Positions 10,571 through 22,514 are shown, numbered from the stretch's first letter. The stretch is 64,000 nt of DNA from Sceloporus undulatus (GCF_019175285.1 NC_056527.1:112541451-112605450), one strand, 5' to 3'. The notes: generated from the sequence alone by a model not told the origin. Translations and numbers: made by a program.

Positions 10571-11624
10571 CCCTGTCGTTTTAATATAAATGTCAATTTT
10601 GTCCTGCTTTCAAGAATAAATGTCCTGCTATCTTGCAAAAATGATTTGAAGATCCCTGTTTGAAATTGTGGTTGTCAAAAAAAGAAAAAAAGTGTCCTGG
10701 GTTGTGAGATGTTTTATGATAAAATGTTGAAAGAGCAAAATTTGCTGTGTAAAATCACTTCATCGGAGAAATATTCATGGTATGCTTATGGTGAAATGCC
10801 ATCCCCCTCTAAAATTTTGCATGAGTTTTGTCACTGAAGAATAATTGTTAGCTCAATATGTTCATGTAATAAAACCTTTGTTAGAGTCTTATGTTTTCAT
10901 GAATATGGAATATTACATAGCCCTGTTCCATTTTTGTCTTCCCAATGTCCCATTTTTGTCTCAACAAAGTATATAGTCCACCTCCACTACCCCAATATTT
11001 TGCATTGATTTTTAAGGACAGGGAAAGGTTCCCAGGTGACATACCAAACCTTAGAGGAGTCCATGCTACCACCCCAAGGAACAAATAAATGGTTTACCTT
11101 GCAGTGTTGCCAAGAAGCCTCAAAGATATTCCCCAGAATGTTTTACCAAAATCCAAAAGAATTCTCCAATATTTACCAGAATATTCAGCCAAAATCCCCA
11201 GATAGAAATTAATTAAATTCCCCAGATTCTGGGAAATACCTTGGAAATTGGCAAGGCTGTTACCTTGATTTACTCAGATGCTGCTTCCTTCCAACATTTA
11301 ACTGGACGTCTCTTCCAAAAACAGGCTCTGGCTGGGAGAGATGTATTTATGCAATGGAGGACAAGCAGCTGTATTTGCTATAGATTAAAGACAGAGAGAT
11401 CAACAATGCTGTATATTAAAATCTCAATAAAGGGGGGAAACCTTCTCAGATGGCTTTTGTTGTGTCTCCAACCAATGGCAGATGATAATGGCAGTCATCT
11501 ATTGAATGATCTACACTGAACATGAAGCCCTTTCTGTCAATAAATTCACATTCAATCTGTTCCCGGTTTCTGGTTTAGCCTGTGTGTGAAAGGAGAGAGA
11601 TGGTTTTATTTTTATTGATTTGAT

Positions 11625-11706
11625 TATTTGTATGTACAGTGCTGTGTACATTTACAGTGCTATAGAAATAAACAATAACAACAACAACAATAATAATAAA
11701 TAATAA
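11625..11706 (+). mobile_element. L2-like LINE 3' tail
   Basis: GTACAGTGCTGTGTACATTT plus GTGCTATAGAAATAAACAA and an ACA/ATA tail match the terminal motif (a small ORF-less tail ending in a microsatellite) seen again near 12.85, 41.5 and 48.4 kb. Confidence 0.45.
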
Positions 11707-12479
11707 TTAATCCCAGTCAGAAAGTAGTGGAAGAAGGCACAACATGAAAACCAAAGTCTTCTTTCAGGTCCCTAGTTCATTTATTTATTTCTAAAATTAA
11801 TACTTGATATAGTAGTATCTCAAACGTTTGCTATACTTCTTGATATATACTGTAAAGCTTGATATAGTAGTATCTCAAACCACGCACAGTGTTAAACGTT
11901 TCAAATTATTATTATTAGTAGCAGTAGTAGTAGTGTTTCTTACCTGCCTCTCCCCATGGAACAACAACAATTAACAAATATACAGCATCAGTTAAAATAC
12001 ACCTGTTAAAATATACATCAATTTAAAAGGGCAAATAAGACATGCTCATATTAAAAGAATCCACCTTGAAAGTTTATATTGATAATATTATCATATTATC
12101 AGAAACAGCGTAAAGCAACATTAAGCAAGTAGCAGTTTATTATGTATTAAATTTTAAATTTGTTTTTAAGACATTTAATATTGTTTGATTTCTTTTTATA
12201 TATACTGAGAGGGATTTTATTCTGTCGAGAGAATGAAAGAGAGAGAGTGAAAATTAGATCTAGGGCTCCAAAAAGAGAATTTTAATGCCCTGGTTGTTTT
12301 TATTGCATAAAAACATCCCCACACACTTATAAAATTCCTAGTTTATTTACTTTGACTTAAAACTGTTTTAAAACAACTGTAACAGAGAAAACACAGCAGA
12401 CGTGATCAGGCTTATGTAAACAGGCATGTTTCCAGGAGGCGTTTAATATGGAATAACCTCCAGTTTTACGGGTCATTGA

Positions 12480-12800
12480 TGGCATATTTATGCATTAATA
12501 AATACACTTTTTGCGAGTGATTGATTTATTTCTCTTTTTTTCTTCTTTCTTCTTTTTTTCCGCTCACGTCTTTTACTTTTCATTTTTTTAATTTTATTTT
12601 ATATGTCTCTATTCTGCTATTGGATTGTATTACATTGTACAACGTACTCTTTTTTATGTACATGTTCTATCTATGTATAAATCTTTGGATTCCCAGGAAA
12701 TAAAATAAAATATAATATTTGGGGGGGAAAATAAAATCTGAAAAATAAAAAATAAAAAAATCTGAAAAATAATGAGATAATTCGTGTAATCACGGTATAT
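12480..12800. repeat. AT- and pyrimidine-rich low-complexity stretch
   Basis: Runs of TTTCTTC and AATAAAATA dominate. The reading frames here are compositional artefacts. Confidence 0.6.
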
Positions 12801-12834
12801 TATTTTTATCTTATGATTTTTTAGATTGTATGCT

Positions 12835-12895
12835 CTTGGAAGGTTATGTTTTGATTTTATGATGTCTGTAAAGCGCTATGTAGATTTATAGCACA

Positions 12896-12933
<38 letters not shown>

Positions 12934-12960
12934 TAAAAATAAATGAAATAAATAAATAAA
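12835..12960 (+). mobile_element. L2-like LINE 3' tail with (ATA)n
   Basis: GATGTCTGTAAAGCGCTATG followed by TAGATTTATAGCACAATATA and an ATA microsatellite. Same terminal design as the 11.6 and 41.5 kb copies. Confidence 0.55.
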
Positions 12961-13029
12961 CAGACTTTTCTAAGAAGGAATATAGGGAGGCCACGTTAAA
13001 TTGTTGTATTTGTCTGTCTAACTTTGGTC

Positions 13030-13206
13030 TAATCTGCACTGCAGCAAGCTAAGCAGGGGCCAGCATTGGTTAGTACTTGTATGGGAGATGGCCAGCGGAT
13101 ACCAAGGGCTTTAAGCTATATTTCAGAGGAAGAGACTAGAAAACTTTATGAAATGAATGGGGTCGCCATAAGTCGACATGATGAGGCTTCAGGGCACACA
13201 CACCAG
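13030..13206 (+). mobile_element. 5S rRNA-derived SINE
   Basis: AGCTAAGCAGGGG and TTAGTACTTGTATGGGAGAT match the 3' half of vertebrate 5S rRNA, including the internal pol III promoter. The element then runs into unrelated body sequence and ends with GGGGTCGCCATAAGTCGACA, a BovB-like tail. This is the design of 5S-type SINEs in squamates. It is not a functional 5S gene: the 5' half is missing. Confidence 0.8.
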
Positions 13207-13453
13207 GCCTGTTTCTGGCTACACAATCCTGCTGGGACCCAAGTGTAGGCCTCAGGCTCTTGTCACAATCACACAACAGCTCAGCCACTGAACAAAACGT
13301 TGCCGTGTGAAGGCATAAGATGGTGGTGAGAGAGCGACTGCTATCTCCTTCATGGCTTTTTTCTGCCTGGTTCTTTTTATCTCCCCCCCCCCCTTTTCTC
13401 TGCAACTGTCTATGCTCTTCTTGTTTTTGTTTTCTGAGTTCCCAGAATCTCCT

Positions 13454-13665
13454 CAGGGTGCAGCCGCACCACAGAATTAAGCCACTTTGATGCCACTTTT
13501 AACGGCCATGACCCTGGGATTTATGGGTTTTGGTGAGGAGGCATGAGAGCTCTTGGATATAAAAGGCTGATTGCCTCAACAAACTACAAATCCTGACACT
13601 CTGTAGCAGTTAAAGTGGTGCCAAACTGGTTTAATTCCACAGTGTGGATGCTACACCCTCAGTCT
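13454..13665. mobile_element. Palindromic MITE, family B (hAT-like)
   Basis: GGGTGCAGCCGCACCACAGA at the left and CACAGTGTGGATGCTACACCC at the right are terminal inverted repeats; the interior has the GGGATTTATGGGTTTTGGTGAGG/CAACAAACTACAAATCCTG pair. Other copies are listed at 22.7, 34.0, 51.4, 52.6 and 61.0 kb. Confidence 0.7.
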
Positions 13666-13758
13666 CCTTTTTAAAAAATGCTTCATTTTCAGCCTAAGAT
13701 GGAAGGAAAGCTGTGCTCTGTCAGGAATATGTCAGGCAGCCCCCCTGCATATAGTTTA

Positions 13759-13806
13759 GGTGGTGTGTGTGTGTGTGTGTGTGTGTCACACACACACACA
13801 CACACT
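13759..13806. repeat. (GT)n-(CA)n palindromic microsatellite
   Basis: About eleven GT units turn directly into about eleven CA units around position 13785. The tract can fold into a perfect hairpin. Confidence 0.9.
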
Positions 13807-14074
13807 CATCCCGCCATATTTGCGGATTTGATTATTCATGGATTTGACTAATATGTTCTCTCTAGGAATATCTAGGTCCTCCAGTGCAACTCTATTGTCA
13901 ATGTTTGGCAGACATTGACCATAGAGTTGCAGTGGAGGACTTACAGATTCCTAGAGAGGTGTCCTCTCAGGTAAAAACATGGGTTGTTGTTTTTTTTTGT
14001 TTTTTTTTTTTTTTTTTTTTTGTTTTTTGTTTTTTTGTTATTTGCGGTTTCTCCACATTCACAGGGGTCACAAT
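13807..14074. mobile_element. Tc1/mariner-type MITE, family D
   Basis: CCGCCATATTTGCGGATTTG at one end and TTATTTGCGGTTTCTCCACA at the other. The interior is a hairpin (CTAGGTCCTCCAGTGCAACTC against GAGTTGCAGTGGAGGACTTA). A poly-T run lies in the right arm. A CR1 tail abuts it at 14075. Confidence 0.65.
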
Positions 14075-14567
14075 TCAAAAGGGATGTTGAGAGGTTGGAG
14101 TGTGTCCAGACTGAGGAGGGCAACCAAAATGGTCAAAGGTCTGGAAACCATCCCTTATGTGGAAGGACTCAGAGAGCTGGGGGTGTTTAGCCTGGAGAAG
14201 AGACGGTTAGGAGCTGATATGATAGCCCTGTTTAAATACTGTAAGGGGTGTCATATTGAGGAGGGAGCAAGCTTGTTTTCTGCTGCTCCAGAGAATAGGA
14301 CCCAGATCCAGAACAATGGATGCAAGCTCCAGGAAAAGAGATTCCACCTCAACATTAGGAGGAATTTCCTGACAGTAAGGGCTGTTCGACAGTGGAACAC
14401 ACTCCTTCCTCAAAGTGTAGCGGAGTCTCCTTTCTTGGAAGTCTTTAAACAGAGGCTGGATGGCCATCTGTCGGCTATGCTTTGATTGAGAGTTCCTGCA
14501 TGGCAGAATGGGGTTGGACTGGATGGCTCTTGGGGTCCCTTCCACCTCTATGATTCTATGATACATC
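14075..14567 (+). mobile_element. CR1-like LINE, 3' end
   Basis: Encodes the CR1 ORF2 C-terminus (TKMVKGLETIPYVEGLREL, then FSLEKRRLGADMIALFKYCK) and ends TTCTATGATTCTATGAT. It covers the same part of the element as 2030-2489 and looks fairly young. Confidence 0.88.
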
Positions 14568-15015
14568 AGTCTAATGTTGCACAGAGTATACCATTCATTT
14601 AAAAAAGCAAACCACCAACAAGCCTAAGTAACGAGGAAAATATATGCACTCACATGTTACAAGGCAGTGCTTTTTCCTTGAGATTTCTTGCCCTTGGCCT
14701 CAGAACTGCAGAAGGCTCTGAGATCTGAAAATCCTACCTGATGCTTGGGAGGTGATATTTGGTTAGACTGAGAGCTGTATGTTTTGCTCATATGACATTT
14801 TTCCTGCTGGATTGGGATATAAATTCATGGGTTCTGGAATGAAGAACAGTAAATGAAGTATGGCGACTTTGTTTTTTTAAACAGGTTTATTGAGTCAACG
14901 TACGTGTGACTGATGTTGTCTGGTACAAGGCTACGTAACTGAACACAGCTGAAGGAACTAAATACTGCCAAAGAAATAGGACAGTGACTTGAAGCTTCCC
15001 ACATCCTTCACCCTT

Positions 15016-15086
15016 ATGGCAAGCTACCAGATACTTAAATGGTGTTTCTATCTGGCCTGCCTTGTCCACTTTGTCATTCTTTTCAG
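15016..15086 (+). CDS. Sialyltransferase A exon 1: N-terminal membrane anchor
   Basis: ATG at 15016 opens 23 codons (MASYQILKWCFYLACLVHFV, then ILF) ending AG|GTAATG in phase 2, as in sialyltransferase B exon 1. The type II anchor topology and exact phase support it; no homology was available to test it. Confidence 0.68.
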
Positions 15087-18000
15087 GTAATGGAAATATA
15101 ATCTTTCAAAACCTCAGAAGTTAGAAAAGTAAAACAGATTAACTTTATTGAGTGTACATTGTAGGGATGTTACATAGTACATTGAAAAGAAATCCGATTT
15201 CCCCCCAAGAAAAGAACCCAAAAGAATCATTGGTCCTTTAAGGCAATCTGTTAACTCCCTAGTCAGGGGAACAGTCCCTGGAAATCAGCTGAGTGGAATT
15301 TCAGTATCTCAGTGACATTTCTGTCTTGAAACTATAGGGAGTCTTACTGCATCTGAGGAAGTAGACCAACAAGTCTGCGAAAGCTTATGGTACAACTTCT
15401 TTTGCACAGTTAGTCTCAAAGGTGCTTCAAGGTCCCTTTGCTCTAAACATGGTCACAGCTACCCATTTATTCCCGTATTTTACATTAGGCTTTCTCCCTG
15501 TGCAAACACTGAAATAATCCAAAATGATTGAATTTGGCTTACTAGTGAATCTCTGAAGTATCAGGCTATAGAGAGAAGAAGGATTCCCTAAAGATACTTG
15601 GCTGTTGTCACAGTGGGCTTTTGTCTGAATATGGAAGGCCACTTGGAAAAAAAGCATTACTGGTTGAAAGACTAATTTGAGAAGACAAATGAAGATGGTC
15701 CTCACTTTCATGTTGGAGAAAGGAATGGATCCACAAGGCAGGAACTTTTTGTCTTCTCTGTTTTCTGAAGAAGAAATACCTGGTCTATTCCCACAGACAA
15801 CTTGCTCTTAAGATGCTCCTTAAGAAACAGTTTAAGAGTGCATATTTATTGATGTCCAATACTTCTGCCCTGACTTTCAACAACATGTTTTATAACAGTT
15901 GTAAAAACATGAATATACAGTCAAATTATAGCAATAACATGTAAAACCAGAGAACAAGGGAAATAAGAGTAAGAACTCAAATTGCCAATGATTGTATTTC
16001 ATAATAGAAGAAATTGCATGCAATTTCACAAGTTGAATCTGGGAAGCAACGTCCCCTTGGAGAAATGTTATTATGGCTTTTTGGTTGTGTATATGTCTGT
16101 GAGAGAGCATGTATATACATGTGCGCTGTGTTTCACTCTCTCCTTTTTCTTAGACATGTCCGCTTTCACTGGAAAACAGGCTATTGGCATTGGAAAAATG
16201 AATTATCAAGGCAGGACAAAATAAGACTAAAGCATTTGCTGCTCACACGGAGATATCCTTGGGAACCCAATGCCATAGAAGTGGCTCGATACAGGTAATA
16301 GCACTATTCTCTCATCTGTTCAAAAGCATACATAGATGAACTGGAACCAAAAATATACTGTTTATACCCCATTACAAGACCTTAATGTGTTCATATAAGT
16401 ACAGTCGCACAGCAAAAGCTGTTTTTTCTACTTTAATAAATAAGTTTAGAAACAGTAATAGACAGCAGTATTAAAATTGAACGAAAATTCAACTCAAAGC
16501 CATACAAACCCTCCTACCAAAACAACAACAAAACAGGCAGCGAAAAACAGATGTTTCTTCCTCTCTTCAAGAAGAATGTTCAACAAAAATGAGACAATTA
16601 TTATCATCGTCTGGCTTTTGGCTATTGTTATTCAAAGTGCAAATAATATTTCCTAATGGTTAGAGCTGAAATGTTGAATGGGCTGATGCAGCATGAACAG
16701 TCTCTCCTGGTTGTGCAAAGCTTTAAAGATTTGAAAAAGTGGAGAGAAGCAAAATTACAGTGGGATAGCAGTGTCTTTGCAGTGGCAAGTTTGTCTGCAA
16801 GATATTCGTATCATTCCTTGTGGTATTAACACTAATCTAGGAACTATCCCCTTGCAGGGCAGAACTAGAGCAATGCTGCAATGCTTCCTTCCAGTTAGTC
16901 CTAACCAAGGAAAACACACCTCTAGGATCAAATATTAGCTGTTTGGAGGACAATATCAAAATAGCTGTGGAAGCTGAGCTCATAAAGCTGCTGCCAGAGG
17001 TGAGTGGAAAAAATATTATTATAAATTATAAATATATACAGGTATTTCCTTTTGGGGATTTGTTTTGCGTTGTTTTTGGATGTGGTGGGGAACTAATTTG
17101 AAATGGCAAAGGAGCAAGCATTAGGGGAAGGATTTCACCTAAGTGGTAGTGCGTACATATTGTAATGCAAAAGGTCTCAGGATCAATCCTTGGCAATGCA
17201 ATTTAAGCAGAGGTGAGGAATCTCATGGCATGGGGCTGAACCCAGTCCTCGTGGCATCCCAATCCAGCCCTCTTGGATTTTCCACAGGGCCATACTGTCT
17301 TCCCAGATGGTCATACTGCCTTCCTGATCCCATGACATCATCATATAATGGTTTCCAACTTTTATATATGACTTTCCTCAGGCCAACTAGAATGTTTCTT
17401 CTATGGCTTAGATACTGGCTAAGCAACAGTATACGATACTTGGGGGCCTCGTAGCCTTTGATCTTGCTCATCACTAAAATTTATCTCCTAAGAACTTCTT
17501 TAAAATTGAATTTGGCCCTTGAACGGGAATATATTTCCAATCTTGAAATAAATGATTTCAGTTAGCAGAGCTGGAAAAGCACTGTGCCTGAGATCCTAGA
17601 GGACTGCTATCAGCTGGAGTAACATACTGTCCTAAATAGACCAATGGTCTGAATAAGATAGTTTAATATGTACTTAAGAGAGCACATTCATTTGGCCAAC
17701 TGAATCAATAATACACCAATAATGGTCATACTAGGTTTACATAACTTACCTTTCAGGTATCTGCCCTAACAACATCAGCATCAGATGATACTGAAACAGG
17801 GTTTGATTTTCTAACAGTAATCAAAATACGTACTCTCTTTTACTAGAATAAATCTGTCACCCTACCTGTATAAAGCTGGCTTTATAGAATCTAGGACACT
17901 GTGGCTTATAGAATCATAGAACCATAAAGTTTGAAGGGGACTCATAAGGCATCAAATCCAGTTCCCTGTTCAGTGCAGGAACTTGGTGCACTGAATTGAA

Positions 18001-20872
18001 TCTAATGTACTACATCCAAATCCATAATAAAATAGCAACACAAAACAGATTCATACAAAGATAGGTTATCTTTGCAACGTTAGAATTATTAATTCTGGTA
18101 TAATCATCACTGGATTAACTTTTTTTCTGTAAATCTTAAATATATCTTTTGTACATTTAATTTTTTTAAACAAATCTTTTCAATTCTGTTCCCACGCCTC
18201 AAAAAAATCTAGACATCACCCTTCTCACAGTCTCAGTACAAGAACTGTGCGGTGGTGGGCAATGGTGGAACCTTGCGAAACAGCAATTGTGGACATGAGA
18301 TTGACCAGGCAGATCTAGTAGTCAGGTAACTCTTTCTTTGAAGGTAACAGTCTACACTTCAAGTGGACAAGGCAGGAGGATCTCAAGTGGAGGACCTGGG
18401 TATCACCACGTCCTTATTGTGTATATATCAGCAAGCCTTGTGCTTGAAAACTGAAGTTGTTTTTACTCTGTCAGACCATCATTCCATGTTGGCCAATATT
18501 GTCAATGTAGATTAACAGACACTCCAGGATTTAGAGTAGTTTTCCACCTCTCCCTGCAAGTCCAAAAGATTGAACTTGGGAACTCCTGTGTGAGAAGTTC
18601 ATGTTGTAGTACTGAGTAGTGAACAAATAATTTCCCAATTAGGCTTGAAATTTGCAGTTCCCAAATTTCCCAAAGGGAATTCTCTTCTGGTAGCTTGAGG
18701 ACTTGAAAGGAGTTCAGCCTTCTCTTTTGCCTCTATTGCCATGCTGCTTCTGTCTAGCGATTCAAGTCCTGTAATATCAAGGATCTTTGGAGGCAGAGGG
18801 CTCCTTATCATACTTAGGTAAGGGTGCTTAAACTTGTCTTCACTGGATGAGTCCTCTAATAGGGATATGACACCATAGGGCCCAAATTGTATTAAGGGCT
18901 GATGTCAAAACTGTGCATTCTCTATGAGGCAGAAGAACCTTGACAGAATAGTATGATCCAGTCCACCTTAAATTAAAGGGGCAAGGAAGAAGTTTTATTG
19001 ATATTTTCTAATTTGGAAAACTGCAGCTTTGCAAAGGGTTGAGGCAGGCATTGTTTATGTGTGTTATGAAAAAAAAACACAAGCAAGCAAGGAAGGAAGG
19101 GGTCACAATTCAGTGCTGCAAAGTTGCCACCCTGGAAGGCAAAAAACATAGTCTCCATGTTACTGAAAACAGAAAGAGAAAATTAAAAAAGCTTTAAAAC
19201 CTGAAGAGCAGATCTTGATTTTACTTACAGAGCCCAAAATACCACATACCTGACAGCTGACACTGGCTTTGATGCATTTTTTCTACTCTTGTCTTCCCAA
19301 TCCAGGTTCAACCTGCCTCCCATGAACTTCTCTGAAGATGTGGGAACCAAGACAAGTTTGATTACCATTAACCCCAGCATCCTTAAAAATAAGTAAGGGG
19401 ATTTCTAACTCTACATCAGGTGTATTGGCTCATTTGGATGATAAGAGTGATGTATGATTAAAATTATCAACTAAAGGCCCTGTACAATTATAATACCATG
19501 ATTTCACTTTAACTTCTATGGTACCATCCTATGGAATCATGAGATTTGTAGTTCAGGGAGAGGTATTTAAAATTCTCAGCCAGAGAGTTGTAGTGCTTCA
19601 CCAAACTTCAAACCCTAGGATTCCTTAGGATATGGTAGTTAAATTGGAATCTTAGTGCTATAATTGTATAGTGTGAATGGGCCCTAAGGACCACAGAAAT
19701 TTGAACCAGAGGTCCATGCACCACCATCCCAAAACAGGTATGCACAGATCACCTCCACCATTTACCTCTCACTAAAACTCTCAGCCCCAGGGGAAGGCAA
19801 TGGAAAACCTCCTCTGAACAAATCTTGCCAAGAAAACCCCATAATAGACCCACCTTAGGATCACCATAAGTTGGAAACCACTTGAAGGCACACAACAACA
19901 AAAACACTCTGCATTCAAATTTGAGGCGTCCCTATATACAGTATCAACCAGACCCAGCATTATCTGCTCTCACTAACACTAGTTCTTTAGGAGCTCAGAG
20001 CCATTCCCATTAGCTATTAACTGAGCCTTTGAAACTTGAGATAGCAAAGGATTGAACTTTTTGCACACAAAGCATCTGTTCAGTCACTAAGCTATTGTCT
20101 TTCTCTCAAAAAGCTGGCATACAGTTCAGGACCTTTAAACAGTTATTTCTTTGAACATGCATCCCTTGTCATTCATTTCCCTCTGCATACCAGAAACACA
20201 GGTTTCCTGTTAACAACTAGTTGGAAGAGGGGCAGAACCAATCTAGTAGAGTGAGTCTGCATGACAGAATAACTATTAGCTCAGTGAGCATCAAGCTTTC
20301 GTCTCTCCAGCCCCAGTCTCAACAGCCATAGAGCTGCTTTATTGATTTACATCATAAGCCTTTCCCCCTTCATTTACTGAATGCAAGCCTCTTTTCACTC
20401 TTCCTTCAGATTCCATCACTTGCTGGCTGAGCAGAAGCCCTTTGCAGATGCTTTGGGCCTTTACAGAGATGCCCTCATCTTCCTTCCCATCTTCACACAT
20501 TCTCATAACAGTGATGTGGGCTACCGTGTTATGCATACAATAGAGAGATTTGGGCTGGCACAGAAGGCTTTCTTCCTGAACCCACAGTACCAGGCTAACC
20601 TAAAGAACTACTGGAGGAATAAAAACTTGCAGCCAAATCGTTTGTCCTCTGGCTTCATATTCCTTAGCATGGCTTTGGAGTTCTGTCAGCGCATCACCCT
20701 CTATGGCTTCTGGCCCTTCCTGCACGACCTGAACAATCAGCCCATCCCTCACCACTACTATGACAACAAGTTGCCCGATGATAATGTACATGACATGCCC
20801 ATTGAATTCTCCCTTTATCTTCACATGTATGCACAGAATGTGTTGCTTTTACAATATGGAAAATGTCAATAA
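15016..20872 (+). CDS. Sialyltransferase A: alpha-2,8-sialyltransferase (ST8Sia family), 6 exons, complete
   Basis: Exons 15016-15086, 16154-16294, 16858-16999, 18213-18325, 19306-19392 and 20410-20872 splice to 338 codons plus stop. The product is a type II Golgi protein: short tail, one membrane segment (residues about 9-23), stem with CCNASF (N79 a glycosylation sequon), sialylmotif L from C130 ([20 protein letters not shown]), motif S from R262 (RLSSGFIFLSMALEF), motif III HHYYDN at 299-304 and motif VS with H312 and E317. The HHYYDN...H-MP-E end is characteristic of ST8Sia enzymes, which transfer sialic acid from CMP-sialic acid to sialylated glycans. From memory it is nearest the ST8SIA1/5/6 group, but I cannot assign a named orthologue. 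The usual glycine before the VS histidine is replaced (DDNVH), unlike sialyltransferase B. A polyadenylation signal lies at 21441. All catalytic motifs are present, so it looks functional. Confidence 0.88.
16154..16294 (+). CDS. Sialyltransferase A exon 2: stem
   Basis: 141 bases between CTTTTTCTTAG and ACAG|GTAATA. Its end (LKHLLLTRRYPWEPNAIEVA) aligns with [20 protein letters not shown] in sialyltransferase B exon 2. It is four codons shorter than its partner. Confidence 0.88.
16858..16999 (+). CDS. Sialyltransferase A exon 3: stem to catalytic domain
   Basis: 142 bases from a CCCCTTGCAG acceptor to CCAGAG|GTGAGT. Encodes AELEQCCNASFQLVLTKENT, then PLGSNIS. The [16 protein letters not shown] block is shared with sialyltransferase B. 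Confidence 0.92.
17908..17992 (-). mobile_element. CR1 3' tip
   Basis: Reverse copy: TAGAATCATAGAACCATAAA followed by a degraded GTTTGAAGGGGACTCA. Lies in intron 3 of sialyltransferase A. Confidence 0.65.
18213..18325 (+). CDS. Sialyltransferase A exon 4: sialylmotif L
   Basis: 113 bases, the same length as the partner exon in sialyltransferase B. I chose the acceptor AATCTAG at 18212 over the CTCACAG at 18230 because both genes then share an S-P-F start (TSPFSQSQYKNC against [12 protein letters not shown]). Carries the CMP-sialic-acid-binding motif L. Confidence 0.88.
19306..19392 (+). CDS. Sialyltransferase A exon 5: end of motif L region
   Basis: 87 bases, identical in length to the partner exon. 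Encodes [20 protein letters not shown] followed by INPSILKN. Acceptor CCCAATCCAG, donor AA|GTAAGG. Confidence 0.93.
19478..19686. mobile_element. Palindromic MITE, family B2
   Basis: ACAATTATAATACCATGATT at the left mirrors GTGCTATAATTGTATAGTGTG at the right. Its interior TGGAATCATGAGATTTGTAG resembles family B, but the termini differ. Copies also near 23.85 and 54.4 kb, with a half copy at 53.3 kb. Confidence 0.6.
19760..19907 (+). mobile_element. Sauria-type SINE, 5'-truncated
   Basis: Keeps GGGGAAGGCAATGGAAAACC, TTGCCAAGAAAACCCC and the GGCACACAACAACAAAAAC tail. Lies in intron 5 of sialyltransferase A. Confidence 0.82.
20410..20872 (+). CDS. Sialyltransferase A exon 6: motifs S, III and VS
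   Basis: The acceptor CTTCCTTCAG precedes 153 codons and TAA. It holds YGFWPF after motif S, HHYYDN and HDMPIE, and ends QYGKCQ. Confidence 0.95.
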
Positions 20873-21440
20873 GGGTTGGGAAATGGAGGGGGTCACATGA
20901 CCCAATGGCAAACTGAGCAATGGGTTTTCATTACAATGCCAGGCATGTGAGGAGTTTTTTTTTCCACCTGAAAAATGTGTAAATGTTTTTGGAGAGGTTT
21001 GGGGAAGGTTGGAATTTAGGGGTTCACACATGCTCTTTCCTTGAATTAGACTCACCAGCAATTATCTTGTTCCTGAGGCTGTTCATACAAATCGGGTGAC
21101 TTTTTGCAAGACACATAAAGAGCATAAATGTTCTTCTAGTAGGAGACTATTTTGTCTGCATCCTGACTATGGCTGAAGCTAGCTAGCTCAGGACACTTGA
21201 GAGAATCTTCTCCAATTGCTCAACCAAAGCTGTTTTTTCCTGGGGAGGTCCAATAGGTCCTCTAGTTATATTGTTATTACCGAAACAAGCTTCCAAAAAT
21301 GCTTGATAAGAGTTATCTGAATAGTACAATTGGTTTTTCTCTAGTGCTAATATCTCTTTGCTTTCTTCTTGCTTCTTATATTGTAAAATATTGTGATTAT
21401 TCTAATTTCATTGTGGAAAAATAGAATACCGATTGACTCA

Positions 21441-21446
21441 AATAAA
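21441..21446 (+). promoter_or_regulatory. Likely polyadenylation signal of sialyltransferase A
   Basis: AATAAA 570 bases after the stop codon, the first good signal on the plus strand downstream of the gene. Confidence 0.45.
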
Positions 21447-22514
21447 TAGTGTGGCCCACTAAATGTTTGACCTCGGTGTCCATTTGCTCTAGGCAGCATA
21501 GCCATTGGTGGCTAGTCTTTTAGCAGCAGTGCCACTAAGAGCCCTCTCCTGTTTTCTAGCTAAATTGTAAATGGTAATGCCTAGACACCCCAAAAGGAGG
21601 GCTTTTGTAACACTCATTTCTCCTCTTTCACCTCCAAATCTTATTAGGACCCTTTCCTGCCATACTACTTGGAACTTTTTAAACTGCAGGAATGTAAGTA
21701 GTAATTCCCTAGGACAGGCCTCTCCTGTTTTTCCATTGCATTAGGAAACCTAGAGTCTTACGACAAAAGAAAATAAAGCAGAAACAGAGCCAGAGAGTAG
21801 TGGCTTTCTCTGTGCCGTTTCAGCCACCCACATGGTCAGTTTTGGATTTTGGAATATTTCAGATTTTGGAATTGCATGACATCGTTCTTTTTACACAGAA
21901 GATAGTTGTAAAAGTGTGTCCTTTTTCTAGCTGGACAACAAAAGACACATTTTTACAACTTCCCATAGGAGTGTGCAGTTCTAACTGCTAGTCCAAGGTT
22001 GACTAACTGTGGGTAGATTATTTTGAGAGCATCTTCACACAAAGACACCAACCTATCACAAGTCATGATAACCTTTTACACACTGATTTCTCTGTGGGAT
22101 GCAGTGAATGTAGCATGGATGCAGTCTAATATCATTATATAAAAAAGATCCCACACCATTCTTCAGGGCTAAAGAAAGAACCTTATATGAAGCGGAACTC
22201 TTAAACCTCAAAACAAATCCCAAACCATTGAGAGCAATATGATGCATCTAATATCTGTTGTCTCAGCCCACCTCTTTCTAGAAGTCTGTTTCCAAAAGCC
22301 CATGAAAAAGTGGCCAAGCCTTTTTCTGATCTGCTTGCAAAGATGCAGTGGTTATTTTGTTCCTTGGCTTGATGCACCAAAAATTCTTTTTGTTTCTCTT
22401 TTTAAAGAAATTGGGGCATTAAGATTTTTTTGAGGTTTTGTTATAGTAGTCACTTTGTTATAGAAAGCATACCGTACTTCAAAATTGTAATCCTATTACA
22501 CTTTTGAATATAGA

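Noticed and set aside
13030-13110. 5S rRNA gene
   Set aside because: Only the 3' half is present, followed by a BovB-like tail: a SINE.
13979-14485. 168-codon frame
   Set aside because: CR1 C-terminus joined by chance to translated poly-T of a MITE.
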